Positions 13,253 through 24,804 of a DNA stretch of 64,000 nucleotides are shown piece by piece. The stretch is from Isoetes taiwanensis (Eukaryota > Streptophyta > Lycopodiopsida > Isoetales > Isoetaceae). Made by a program: the position numbers and the translations under genes. The notes under the pieces were generated by a model. The model searched no databases and was not told the origin of the DNA. It worked only from the letters and a program-made list of their open reading frames with translations. The stretch's first letter is position 1, and each line of letters begins with the position of its first letter. Where the stretch lies: the NCBI GenBank assembly GCA_021234155.1, contig JAJEKV010000062.1, positions 4,467,025 to 4,531,024 on the forward strand, given 5' to 3'.

Positions 13253-14580
13253 TCATGGGCATAGCAAATTAGACACCATCCAACTACTGAAAAGAATTGT
13301 ATACGAAGCTAGCTTTATCCTAATGTGTACTTTCCCTAATGCAAGAAAGGTCTGCCCAAAAAAAACTGGCGGTATGTGGCAGTCGTATCTCATTCCCCTA
13401 CATAAATAAATCCCAAGTCGTTCTGAGATCTGTAAAATAGCTTGCCAATAGGTTATGATTTTGAAAGGCTCTTTTAAAATTTTTCCACGTTGTTTGTTAC
13501 AGGAATCATAATCTTTCTTCCTTGCAACCAAAATCCTTGCAACATCTATGAGATACTTTTGCATGGCTTGGAGTTTTTTTATCTCAGTGTTCCAACCCTC
13601 TCAAGAAACTCCCACGATGCTAAAACTATAGGAGGATTCATCTTATCTTATCTTATCTTATCTTCTCACTTGAATACGATGGTATACCCTCCACACCACT
13701 TTATTCTGGAAGAATTATTGGCTTGGGTTGGAAATGATTTGATAGAGGAGGATTAACTGGTGGTGGGTTATCTGACAATGGCAGTTGCTAAAAATTATTA
13801 GGCAAGAATTCATAGGGTAAGGCTATTTGCTCCAAATCTCTTTGATAATCTAACTGGAATGTTGGTGGTGGCAAAGCCATCTGATGGGCAATTTGACTCA
13901 AAATAAAATCTGTAGTACTCAGGGCTTGTTGGTATTTGTTGTCCAGAATATTAAAGCGATTGGCCATTTCATGTAACCTTGGATTGGAACACGACTTTGA
14001 TACCAATTGATATGAATTGTGGAAATTAGGCTCTTACAAAGAACTAAATTCAATACTTAAATAGAAGAACAAGAAGTCTTTGGGTAATCTAAATATTTAT
14101 TCTACAAATTGATAATCCTTCCAACCAGATCCAACTCTGAGTGGGTTATAGACAAAACTATAACAATTGTTTCTGGCAACTGGCTTTTGGCTTTGATCAA
14201 CACTGCTTTACCACAACCTCCAATCAAAGAAATCCACAAAGAATGGAAAAGGATTTTAGATAAAAATCTGTAAATTGCTTTTGTTATGGCAAATGATCAC
14301 TGCCTACAACTTTTGGAGAATTTGCTGCCTAAGAAGAGGTCGATACTGCAAACGATGGTTGCTGCAATGAATGGAATAGCCAGGCTGTTGTGGTCAAAGT
14401 GGTCGCTGGTTTGCAGATGGTGGTCGCATCTACGTAAGAAGTTAGTTGCCTAAAATCTTATTGCAGGCATATCACAACAACAAAAGCATTCCTCAATCTA
14501 TTGGTAATCGTTGTCCGCATACAAATATTGGTCACTATAATTTCTCTTGAAATAGTTGGTCGTTTCTGTTTGAATTCTTC
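13253..14580 (-). mobile_element. LTR-retrotransposon relic with gag-like start
   Basis: Reading the minus strand, an LTR-like block (14575 down to about 14012) is followed by TTGGTATCAAAGTC at about 13996-14010, a primer-binding-site match. A frame then runs 14006-13788 and begins MVSKSCSNPRLHEMANRFN, as expected for the start of gag. Further gag-like but frameshifted sequence continues towards 13253. The LTR-like block is related to 12000-12900, so this may be one rearranged element. A pentanucleotide run (TTATC)n lies at 13640-13662. The superfamily is uncertain. Confidence 0.4.
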
Positions 14581-14581
14581 T

Positions 14582-14760
14582 TGTAAAGGGGATGTGCACC
14601 TTTACCTTTTCTACCTTTGCCTAATATGGCACACATACTTATCTAAATATGGTACTTATATTGAATAAACCATCTTGTTTTGTGGGCAAAATGTTGCATT
14701 CATAAGATCCTCTTTGATGCGCTCTTCACATTAATTCTTAACATGGTATCAGAGCTAAGT
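14582..14760 (+). mobile_element. Possible LTR and primer-binding site remnant
   Basis: A 162-bp stretch runs from TGTAAAGGGG to TTCTTAACA (14582-14743). It is followed directly by TGGTATCAGAGC (14744-14755), an exact match to the usual plant initiator-methionine tRNA primer-binding site. The TG...CA ends fit an LTR. No second LTR was found downstream, so this is an inferred fragment. Confidence 0.4.
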
Positions 14761-14943
14761 TCTTCAGCCATTTTTCGTGAGCTCACTAGAACAGGGATGC
14801 TTTATGTATTCTCTGAATCTGGCTTTCCTGTACGGAGGCTAAAAATGGGGCTAGTTTTGGAAAGCAATACGCTTTTCTATTATATGATTGATACGATCTT
14901 AATTCCGGCAAGTGCTGAAGTGATGACTACTAACAGAGCATAG

Positions 14944-16859
14944 AATGATACTTCTTACTGATTGGCATGAATAAGATAAGATAGCATTGACTCCTTTGAC
15001 ATTCACTTTGACAAGTTCGAATCCCTAGCAGATGCTTGTCCATCATTGGTGAGTACAAGGCTCCCAAAAATGAATTTGCATTAAAAATAAGCATGAGAAC
15101 TAGTAAATGTGTGGTTTTTTATACAATAATTCACAATCCAAAAAAAAACACCATGTGTTCTTAATCATTTTACAAAACTATATGTAGTTCATACCATGTT
15201 TTTTCTACTAATTCTAAAGTTTACACTAGTTTGTATAAATCATCTTTAGTTTGTAAGATGGTTTTTAAGCTTATACTGATTTTGGAAAATCATTGCTAGT
15301 TCCTATCATGCTTAATTACATAAGTTCTATAATGGTATCTTGAAATCATCAGTAACTTATGGTACGGTCTTTATATATACATTTCCCATATAGTATGCTT
15401 TCGGATATTTTCTAATGATAGTTGTCATTGTCATATATAATTTTGAACATATTGTTTTATACTACCAAGCTTTTCATGTTACTTCAGAAACCATGCTGTT
15501 GATTTTGCAAAGCTGCTATAGTTTTCGGATGTCGTTATCACTATGCTAGATAATAGCTTATTATGATCTATTTATCTTGCGGCTTTTATTATAAAATTGT
15601 TTTAGTCATTAGAATCTATGGGCAAATTGATTATCGGCTAATCGGCTATTCCATATTCGTATAAACTCCAATATTCTGCAAACCATGGAGTTAATTTAGA
15701 AAGGTACAATATGATCATGTTATTTATTTGGTTGAATGTCAAGACCAAAGGTTTGAATTTAGGAATCATAAACTAAGTTTAAAGTTCAGTCCAGCCAACG
15801 AAGACAATGGCTGACAAACTTTTGAGCTCCGATATGTCTAGAGAACCCTAAATTCAAAGTTTGGATTTCGTCCAACTCATTAGCACCCAATCTATTTGAT
15901 GTCTTTGAGACGACTATAAAATCCTTGCAATGGACGGTTTGCAACAAGCTTTGTGCTTTGAATTTTTATGTCCAATAAATTTTAAAGCAAGGGATGTAGT
16001 AAACATGTTACAAATCCTTTCTATCTCATGCTTTGCATCTTCTGCTCGATATTATCCCTGCAAAAAATGCAAGAATGATTCGCCTGGGTCTTTATGCCCC
16101 GCACAACTGTCTAGACCTCTTTAATATTATTCTTGGATTCTTGGTTTGCAACTCTGATGCAGAGCTAACAATCCGGGCATCAAACTTTAGTTTCTCGTAT
16201 GAGCTGGATTTCCATAAGCAATTCTTTTAGCTACCTGATGTTGCCAATTTCGAAATGCCAGAGCTTCATGATGCCATAGTTTTCTCAAGTGGAAGCTACT
16301 GTTAGAGTGGTTAGAATGGTCATCTTGCTTATAACATCTCATGTATATCTAGTTCCTTGGCCAAGCATATTATATATAGATTTATAATGCAGTAATATCA
16401 TATTCCACTTCAAGTGGATAGAAAATAGGGATTGACTATGCCATTTGCTCTAATGGAGTATTTATGAACAATAACCTATTTAAGTTCAAATATCCCCCCC
16501 AAAAATGCTAACAACCTTTTTCTCCTTTCCTAGCTCCTGATCTCCCTTCCTCCCACTGACCTCTTCTGGTCCTCTTCTTGTGGCCTTGGTAAAGAACTCA
16601 AGATGCCAAGGGAGGAATAACAACAGAGGCGATTTCACTAATGAAGAAAACATACAATGAAAATGCACTGCCGAGAATATCATCTAGCAGGTTTAAATAG
16701 GTAAAGCATGATAGCTAACTAAGAAAACATGCCTTAGATTAAGCCTAAATATCAGGTTGCGTACTTTAGGGTTCGAGTTATTCCTGGAATGGAGGTGACC
16801 TGTTCCTGGAATATGGGTGACCACTTTCACCAAGTGAAGGCATCTGTCAATACTCCTGC
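14944..16859. other. Intergenic DNA, nothing recognised
   Basis: AT-rich sequence with only short frames of no recognisable family. No inverted repeats, microsatellite array or splice-supported exon chain stood out. Confidence 0.5.
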
Positions 16860-18137
16860 TTGACTTCAATTTGTCAAGGACAAAAGGTCATTATACTCTT
16901 CTTCTGTTTGAATTATTGTCCGAGGCAGAATTCGAAGATGAAGGCGATGCTGTTCGAACTTAGCTTTTGGCAAGTGTCTAATAAGTATGTCTGCAAGCAT
17001 GTCAGTGGAGGGACAATGAGGCATCGTGATGCGCCCTTCTTGGACCTCATCCTGAAGGAAGTGAAAGCGAATATGAATGCGCTTTCTCGGTTGGAATCCT
17101 TGCCAAGGGCATTGGTGCTTTGATTGTCGCAAAAGAGTGTAAGAGGAAGCTCCTATTGTAGTGGAAGATCTGTGATGATTTTGATAATCCATTCCACTTT
17201 CTTGGCAGCTTCAGTAGCGGCAATGTATTCTGCTTCAGTGCTGGATTCGGCTGTGACTTGCTGTTTCTTTGAGCTCCATGTGAATGTACCTCCATTAAGA
17301 ATAAAACAATATTCTCCTGTGGATTTACTCTCATCTTGGTTCCCTGCATGCTCAGAGTCTATGTAACTAATGAAATGATTGGGATGAAATCATGTGTGAG
17401 CGTCATATATTATGCCAAAATGCTGAGTCTGCTTGAGGTAGTGAAGAACCTTTTGAGTGCTTGCCAATGGGCAATTCTAGGATTTGCCCCTGCTAAGAAT
17501 GCGGACTGAATATGCAAGATCTGGCCTAGTGGAAACCATGAGGTAATTGAGACAGCCTAGCAAGTTGCAGTATAGAATATTTAGCATTTAGCGGATGAGA
17601 GAAGCAAGCCAAGTTCCATGGAAATGGAAGAGCCATTGCAGTCCAGCATGTGAAATTTAGCCATGAGATCATGGGTATATTGTGCTTGGTCAATGCAAAG
17701 GAGATGTTGGGCTCGATTGCGGGTGATTCTGAGGTCCAAACGACTGCTAAACCTAGATCATGCATGGAGAAAGTATTGGCTAGAGCTTGTTTCACGGTTT
17801 GGAGACGAGCAAGGGAGTTGCTTACGCGCATTGTATCATCAATGTATAATCCCAATAGCACAAATGTGGGTTCCCAAGTCTGAGTGTAGAGATTGGTGTC
17901 ACCATCTCCATTTTGGAAGCCTTGTGCAAGGAGAAAGTAATGCATCTTTTGGTACCATGCCCTTGGAGTCTGTTTAAGGCCATAAAGCGCTTTCTTAAGC
18001 CTGCAAACAAGCATCTCTATGCGAGCTTGAATATAGCCTTCAGGCTACTCCATATACACATCTTCTGTAAGGTCTCCATAAAGAAAAGTGCCCTCTACGT
18101 CTATCATTTCTTGCTGCAAAAGCGAGCAACACTCTGA
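16860..18137 (-). pseudogene. Copia-type pol relic (reverse transcriptase to RNase H)
   Basis: Read on the minus strand from 18137 downwards. There is a segment with GDLTEDVYME, then CRLKKALYGLKQTPRAWYQ near 18005-17950, a Copia RT signature. The YVDD-type motif is altered to YIDDT near 17840. RNase H sequence follows near 17230-16900, with RKRIHIRFHFLQDEVQEG and DMLADILIRHLPKAKFEQH. Several frame changes and stops interrupt it, and no LTRs were found. It is an old truncated fragment. Confidence 0.8.
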
Positions 18138-18149
18138 CAGAAGCTATTT

Positions 18150-19500
18150 TTATGACAAGGGAGAAATTGTCTCCAAGCACAAAAAGCCTGTGGAGATCTA
18201 TATTGTATCCCAAGAATGAATTAGATGAGTTTTACAAGAAGGCTTGTATCCTTAGAGATTGTGAGTTATGTGGAACCAAGAAATTTCCGTCCTGTCCCAT
18301 GGAAGAAAGTGGCGATAACAGGAAAGTGAAATGGGAGTACATTGACTAGCGAAAGACAATGTCTCGAGTTCTGGTAGGAGAGGCACTCATCAATATAAAG
18401 AGACAGAATCCAATGAGCTTTTAGTGAAATTGAAAGAGCATCTAAAAATATTTCCATTGTATAATTTCAGGTGCCAATGGCTGGCTAAACAATTTAAGGA
18501 GCGTATGGAGAATCTCCCAGTAGATGCATGTGTTTTGGGAGTGGAGATCATTAAGGAAACATATATACTATGTATCAGATGATAGGGAACACTATACTCC
18601 ATTCGTGGAGCACTGCTTCATGAAGTACCACAAGTATCTAAAGCAGAAAGGAAGGGTGCCAAAGAGACATTACGTGCTTTTAGATGGCACATCATTCTAA
18701 TTCAATATGATGTGGAATTTTTTTGGTTCTAACCACGAAAAAGGTGAACATGATGGCAAGGCTGCTGAGTTGAAGAGATTATTAAAACAACTCCAATTAA
18801 AGTACAACAATTAAATGGATAATGCTCATGAGTGGTAGAAGTTGCTGAAGAGATGTTTACTTGTGGAACATCCGAGTGGATGAACACATCTGAAACTAGT
18901 AGGTTATTTTGGGAAATCAAAGTGGAGGATATAGATAGAAAGAAAGCATGGGGTGCAGAAAGGATTCTGGACACTAGGCAGATCCATCATGTGCTCGCAT
19001 TCAATCCTGAATCTCCATTGCAGTTATATATGAGGGAACTTTCATGTTTTTGCAGCTAATGTTTGGATGACATGCGGGATAGTTGTGTGAACAAGGACTA
19101 TGTTGATGATTGAAAACTTCAAATTATTGTACCATCCTCCAATGTGCATGCTGATATTGAGGAGGACCGTAAATTCAGCAGATCCCTATTCTTCTGCAAT
19201 CGTACAATGTTAGCAGAGGCACTTAGAGTTGGTGATAATTTTGCTATCGTTTCTCCCAAAGGCAATGATGAGGGTGTTGAATTTCAAATTCTGGTATATT
19301 ATGCACAAAATCAAAATGGATAGCAGAGAAAGACTTCCCGCTCAATGGAATTTGGTACCTTGCTAGTTAGTGTTGTAGAAGGTATGCATTACAAAAAGGG
19401 CGGGAGATCAACTGGCAGCTATGATCGTTGCAGTAAAGATGCTAAGGACATAGTATTCACAACACAGATCTGTGCAATTAGATTTCACATGCCACCAACT
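18150..19500 (+). pseudogene. Transposase-like pseudogene of unassigned family
   Basis: Several frames together give a coherent but broken protein. At 18180-18350 a cysteine-rich segment reads RDCELCGTKKFPSCPMEE then KVKWEYID. At 18580-18840 there is YTPFVEHCFMKYHKYLKQ, then VLLDGTSF, then MMWNFFGSNHEKGEHDGKA. At 18840-19060 the frame continues VAEEMFTCGTSEWMN. At 19140-19500 the C-terminal part reads RVGDNFAIVSPKGNDEGVEF. The WNFF-x-x-x-HxKGxxDG block resembles a domain in multicopy, transposon-like genes of ferns, invertebrates and fish. That resemblance is from memory. Stops at several points make it non-functional. Confidence 0.5.
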
Positions 19501-19529
19501 AAGGACATGTGTTGTCTTGCTTATTTTTG

Positions 19530-21913
19530 AAGCCTTGGATTCCTTTCAACACTTGATGCTTTATTTTGTGACAAATCCAGCAAAAAAACATATAATTGAA
19601 TATGAATTTTCATTCAAACGAATCGAGGTTACAGTGAGAATTGTGTATATACACAATGATTTGAAGGCATGAGGTGGGCCATGCTGGACCACAATGCAAT
19701 CTGAAATTTTGAAGAATACTATTCTAAAAATTCCTGTAATCCAGGCCTGGAAATTGCTGCCTTTTGAAGGTTCAATTTCTGGAGGATCACTTGTGTCTCG
19801 GCCGATGTAGGGCTCCTCTCTTTCAAGTCATAAAACTTGCCTAAAACCCTATTAAAATCCAGAACAAGGAATTTCAATTAACCTCTTGATTTTCTTTGGT
19901 TGAGGAGGTATTGGACTTGATGAGCAGGTTGCATCTTGTTCAGGATCCGGGGTTTCTTTGTCAACTTCATCACTTGCATCCACTTGTGGCCCATGTTCAG
20001 CAGCAAAACTATTGTCTAGTATTTGGATCTCGTGCAGAATGCGTCTCAGGGGAATTAATTTTTCCTTCTACAACAGTTGTAGGAGCTGCTTCTGCATTGG
20101 GAACCTCTTCGCCATGGCTTGCAATAAAATTTATATCTGTAATATGATTGAGACTACGAAGACCAAAGACCAAAGAGAAATGTGAATACATAAACTATTT
20201 CTGTGGCACTGCTACTTACTTGACTTGCATTCAGTTCACTATCCAAATTTCGTCTTGGATTCTCATGCAACATTGCACAAAATGCCCCACAGTAGCACAA
20301 AACATGGCATCATATTCCACTACCAAAGTGGCACAACATGACAATACACCCAACACTCGATTCTATGCACAATAAAAAGGTACCAAAATATGGCATCAAA
20401 ATGCGCGCTTTTGATATACCACAATGTGCTTTTACCCTTCTTGGAGGAGTGGACCTCCCCTTCCCTTCCCCCCCCCCCAACAATACTTAAAGCATCATGT
20501 TGGAGCATTAAATCCATGCCAGAAGTAGACAAATTTTTATTGTGCAGAGCACAACAATTTTTTATTTTATTTGAAACCCTCATTACATCACCATATATGT
20601 CGCCTTCAGTCATAACTATGCAACCCAAAATGGCTACCAACCCTTAACCCATTGGAAGCCTACTAGCTTTGTTGAACCTATCGTGCAACTTCCAAACAAG
20701 ACCAGAATTCCCCCCCATGGACTAGCATAAGTCTAGCTAGTACAACTCCTCCAACCATTCAACAAAAACTGTGAAGGTATGCATGGGCCACTACCGAGAC
20801 TTACGGAAATGAAATGTGTTGTTTCGTAGTAACATCTCACCTGAGTTATTTTGAACCGTGAAGAACTCATCCTCCTCAAAATAAGACTCCCAAAGCGCTT
20901 GCCTCATAACAATCAATTCCCATAGCTTCCTGGGATTTCTGGTGATCCATCTTTATCTCACAAAGGATCTGTTAGCGAAGATGGCAAATACATAAACAAA
21001 GGGATCGTGAGTACTACTAGATGATGAGGAAGCTCCAGACCAGTGTGCATCAGATGACTCAAAAGAAGATGATGATGAGATGACCACCACCTCTCTTTAT
21101 GTTTGATCCATGCTAGGCCTTGTATATCTCAATGCGAACCTGACAGTCGTAATAGTCAGTCTGGACATATAGTATATGGCGGCAGCCGAACTATCCATAG
21201 AGTTATGGTGCTAAAGAACAATGACGGTTGTGACGTGATCGATAGTGATGCTCTCCCCCCCCAACAAAAAGATGCTCTGGGAAAGTACGCTCCTCCAAGA
21301 GCCAATGCCACAAATCCACTCCCATACTATCAAGCCAACATAAAGCAAGTAGTTGTTGTTGCAGATAATTGTAAAGTATTTTAGCAATGGCCTTTCAACT
21401 CTTGTGCGTGCTGAATTTCACCCTCCACAATCGCTTCTTGCTCTAGCACTCTGGCTTCAGCCACCGCTAGAACCACCTAGTCCCCTCCCCTGGCAACCAA
21501 TTGGCTTCTGGCAAGAAGATGATACTGCCCATAGGGATCAGCCCAAGAGCAGATGGAGTTGGAGCAAAAATTCTGTAAGCTGGAGTTGGAGGGACAAAGC
21601 CTTAAATTGGTGCACGAGCTGGTTGAAGAGACTTAGATTGGTGCAGGGATTGATCCTTCTGTAAAATCTGGCGAAGGAATTCCCATGAATTTCAGCTTGT
21701 CTTCAGGACGTAAGGTGAAAGTAGATTCAGCAAAGCAGCTACTGAAGCATATTGTACAATCAATGGGGAACCCCCTCCTCCTCCCCCCCCTCCCCCCTCC
21801 CCCTCCATCCCACCAAATAACAACAAAGATTTGGAATATAGTAGGTTGTTGTACCCACACAAGCAGACCAAAGGGGCCTATGTCCAGCTCTCGATTCCTT
21901 ACAGCAGAAGCTT
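19530..21913. other. Intergenic DNA with weak coding-like patches
   Basis: No gene is supported. A minus-strand patch at 19890-20180 shows a charged, low-complexity reading with one frame break (SHGEEVPNAEAAP, then QVDASDEVDKETPDPEQD). A plus-strand patch at 21550-21800 reads KLELEGQSLKLVHELVEE, then NFSLSSGRKVKVDSAKQLL, then a proline run. Neither is recognised. C-runs at about 20468 and 21780 are simple sequence. Confidence 0.45.
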
Positions 21914-22084
21914 CTGCAAACTGTCCAGACTAGAAATCCTCTGGTTCTAGGATCCCGGTAAATCCAACTATAGGCAGAAAGAGCTTCCCCGCATACATGA
22001 GTGGAATACAAGTAGAGACAGTGGCTGGATTTGAGCAATCAGAAAAATACCCAGGCACAAATCCTTTATGCCATGCGCAAGAGC

Positions 22085-23329
22085 GGTGCTTCGATCGGCT
22101 CCCAATTGACTCGACTCGAGCCGCCAGTTGGGTTCGCCCAAGCGAACCCCAGAAATTCGCCTAGGCGAACCCCATGCATTTGCCCAGGCAAACACAAAAA
22201 ATGATGTGGCGGATCGGGGGGGGTCAAACTGCGTGGCGCCTCCTACCGTTCTGCAGGCAGACCCTAAACCCCCTCGGTCAAGACGGGCGAGCCCCGCCAG
22301 AATGGGAGGGCGTGTAAGGAAGGCAGGCATTTATTGCCTTCTTACCGGGTTCGCCCAGGCGAACCCTATAATCCTGAGCATATATGTGCATTGAAATCCT
22401 TTGCATGGTCTACAATCCAGCATAGAACAGAGGGACGATTTGCAGTAGACTGGATGGTAACTGGAAGACCCTCTCGGATCGTAAATTGGATCGACCGTGC
22501 AGAATAATTCGACATGGCGCTAACAATCGTACCCATGATACATCGCCGCCTGTGTCAACCTCTAGATAGTATTCGTCACCGGATTTCCTATCCCCAATCT
22601 TACAAGATATTCCCCAATTCCTAGCCCCAATCCGGTTGTTCTTGGGTGCGTAAATCGCTCCTTTTGGGCTTTTTGTGCACAAAACCAAGGTTTTTAGACA
22701 TGGTTTTGATCCTCTGTTCATCCCCTTTTAGCGGATGTAGAAAATTCTGTTTGTGGGTCATTTTTTGCTTTGTTGAATCTTGTTCCTCCTCGGCATAATT
22801 TGGGCTTGAAGGATCCCTTCTTGCAACCCATTTGGATTCTCCGGACCCCTTTCAACATTTTTGGGAGCTTTATCAAGATGAAGATCCACGTTTGTAAAAC
22901 CGAGATGGCCACATTGTGCCTGATACAACGACAGACATAGCAGAAGCAAGGAAAAAACAGGGTTTTTCATCTCTAAATTGGGCAATGTCAAGTGTCGCAG
23001 GATCTGATTGATCCGGTTTTATGCAAAAGAGCGTGATGACGCGATGCGAGGGGTTCACCGGCGAACCCTAAAAGGCAATAAATGCCTGCCTTCCTTACAC
23101 GCCCTGCCATTCTGGCGGGGCTCGCCGTACTGCCCGGGATTCAAGGTTCGCCTGGGCGAACCTGGTAGGAGGCGCCACGCAAGCTTGACGGGCCCCGCCC
23201 CGTCCGCCACATCATTTTTTGTGTTCGCCTGGGCGAATGCATGGGGTTCGCATGGGCAAATTTCTGGGGTTCACTTGGGAGAACCTGGTTGGCCTGACGA
23301 GTCAATTTCGGGAGCCAATAAAGTGGGCG
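22085..23329. mobile_element. Mutator-like non-autonomous element with long terminal inverted repeats
   Basis: The element is about 1245 bp. It is flanked by TGCGCAAGAGC at 22074-22084 and 23330-23340 (11 identical bases; 9 is usual for Mutator-like elements, so the exact edge could shift by 2). Terminal inverted repeats of roughly 280-300 bp, 22090-22375 against 23045-23325, share GGCTCCC...AATTGACTCG, ACAAAAAATGATGTGGCGGA, TGGCGCCTCCTACC and GGAAGGCAGGCATTTATTGC. The same site in the sister duplicate (34040-34050) is uninterrupted. No transposase is present. The interior carries a protease-like fragment on the minus strand. Confidence 0.82.
22410..22991 (-). pseudogene. Captured aspartic-protease-like fragment inside the Mutator-like element
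   Basis: On the minus strand, 22970-22800 encodes a signal-peptide-like start (MKNPVFSLLLLCLSLYQAQC) then GHLGFTNVDLHLDKAP. A frame break near 22740 leads to a second frame down to 22410. That frame contains GDEYYLEVDTGGDVSWV then APC, which resembles the first active site of plant A1 aspartic proteases (DTGSD, with S replaced by G). No second active site or C-terminal lobe is present. I infer capture of a host gene fragment, as in Pack-MULEs. The protease similarity is from motif memory and rests on a short stretch. Confidence 0.5.
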
Positions 23330-23956
23330 TGCGCAAGAGCAGGTAGGCCAAAGGCCCACAAAATTGGCAGAGTCACGACTGCTGTCGTTGATGGGGTAGC
23401 TCCAGTCAGATGAAAGCAGACCCAAATAACTACAGAGATGATAGGGATAAGATGGAACAAGGCCTAGATTGAAGCCCCAAGCTTCTATTTCGGCCAAAGA
23501 AATGAAATTGAATCTGACAAAGGCATAGTTGCTGCCTGAGAAAAAAGAGCTCCAATCATAGCCCTGAGCCAAAGGCCCAAGCTTCTTACGCAACCAGAGG
23601 ACCACATGATCTAGAAGCCTCCATGCAAACAACAATCCACGACACAAAAGATCCTGAAGAAAGAAGAACTGACAGGTACTTTGACAACGCTGAATTACTG
23701 CATCCAAAATCGCTGCAATTTAAAGAGAGATGAGGTACGGGTTGCGTGAGTAGCAGCATGTACAAAGCTTGGAGCCCCAAAATTTACAGAGTTGATTCGT
23801 GAGAGCATGGAGGCTGTGTACGTTGGTTCCCCCTCTACAAAGGAGCATAGTTGGGCCGACCCACCGACCTAGCTGATTTGCCAATCTAGGTGGGAGATGT
23901 CCTACCTAGGTGGGGATTTTTCACCGACCTACCGACCTATTTTGCCAAAATGCAAC

Positions 23957-24409
23957 TGTAACGGGCCCATGGTAGACCGCTCGAGTATTCGAACCTTGAA
24001 TGTGCCTATGGGGCGTTCCCGAGACACCGACATAAATGGGTAGAAGCGACTACTCATAAACGTCTAGACGGTTTTGCCCAGTTGGTTAAGGGCATGCCGG
24101 TTAGGAACGTTACAGTTGGTATCAGAGCAGGTCTCGAGTTCGAGTCCCCATGGGTGCCTATATGCATGGGTAATTTGCAAAGACTTGGTAATCATTGTGA
24201 CATGGTATAGCTTGGATGCTCGAGGACGAGCATAGTTCTAGTGGGAGAGACTGTAACGGGCCCATGGTAGACCGCTCGAGTATTCGAACCTTGAATGTGC
24301 CTATGGGGCGTTCCCGAGATACCGACATAAATGGGTAGAAGCGACTACTCATAAACGTCTAGACGGTTTTGCCCAGTTGGTTAAGGGCATGTCGATTAGG
24401 AACGTTACA
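23957..24409 (+). mobile_element. TRIM (terminal-repeat retrotransposon in miniature)
   Basis: The element is complete at 453 bp, with 158-bp LTRs at 23957-24114 and 24252-24409. Both LTRs begin TGTAACGGGCC and end AACGTTACA and differ at three positions, all transitions. Two bases after the left LTR is TGGTATCAGAGC (24117-24128), the initiator-methionine tRNA primer-binding site. The purine stretch AGTGGGAGAGA (about 24240-24250) precedes the right LTR. A 5-bp target duplication GCAAC flanks it at 23952-23956 and 24410-24414. The 137-bp interior cannot encode a protein, so the element needed another element's enzymes. Confidence 0.92.
24117..24128 (+). promoter_or_regulatory. Primer-binding site of the TRIM
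   Basis: TGGTATCAGAGC is complementary to the 3' end of initiator methionine tRNA. It lies two bases downstream of the left LTR. Confidence 0.85.
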
Positions 24410-24804
24410 GCAACTCTCTCTTTTCCTGTAGATAATGCATAAACAAGTTAAATTACAGTGCTACAATATAACAAGCTTCTCTTTTCTTGCAGATACCATC
24501 ACAGAAAGTTATTATATGAATCTAGTGACTCATGCTACCACTTTCAAATCCTGCCAACACTTCACATAAGGTTCACAATGGTATGTTATTGCCTGTTAGC
24601 ACGCAAGACACGCCCACGAACTCACTGCAATAAGACAGCACTCAAGACATGTCCATGTATTCTTTCGTTAGCTTGTCTCGGTCCAAGCAACTTGGCGCAT
24701 GGGAACCATAGAACAAATATGTTGTCAACTGCAATACTTCATCCTCAGTTTTGACTCCTGAATCCAAAAAACAAAATGTAAGAACCAAAGCACCAAGCAC
24801 CATC

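Noticed and set aside
13253-13564. 103-codon minus-strand frame as a gene
   Set aside because: No recognisable motif, and it lies within an LTR-retrotransposon relic, so it is treated as decayed element sequence.
22268-22330. Frames in the Mutator-like inverted repeats that look coding (GC-rich, both strands)
   Set aside because: They are mirror translations of the inverted repeats and are not conserved as protein; the DNA repeat structure explains them.
24071-24149. A functional tRNA gene at the TRIM LTR/primer junction
   Set aside because: Only box-like motifs are present. I could not draw an acceptor stem or a convincing anticodon arm, so it is reported as promoter-like similarity only.
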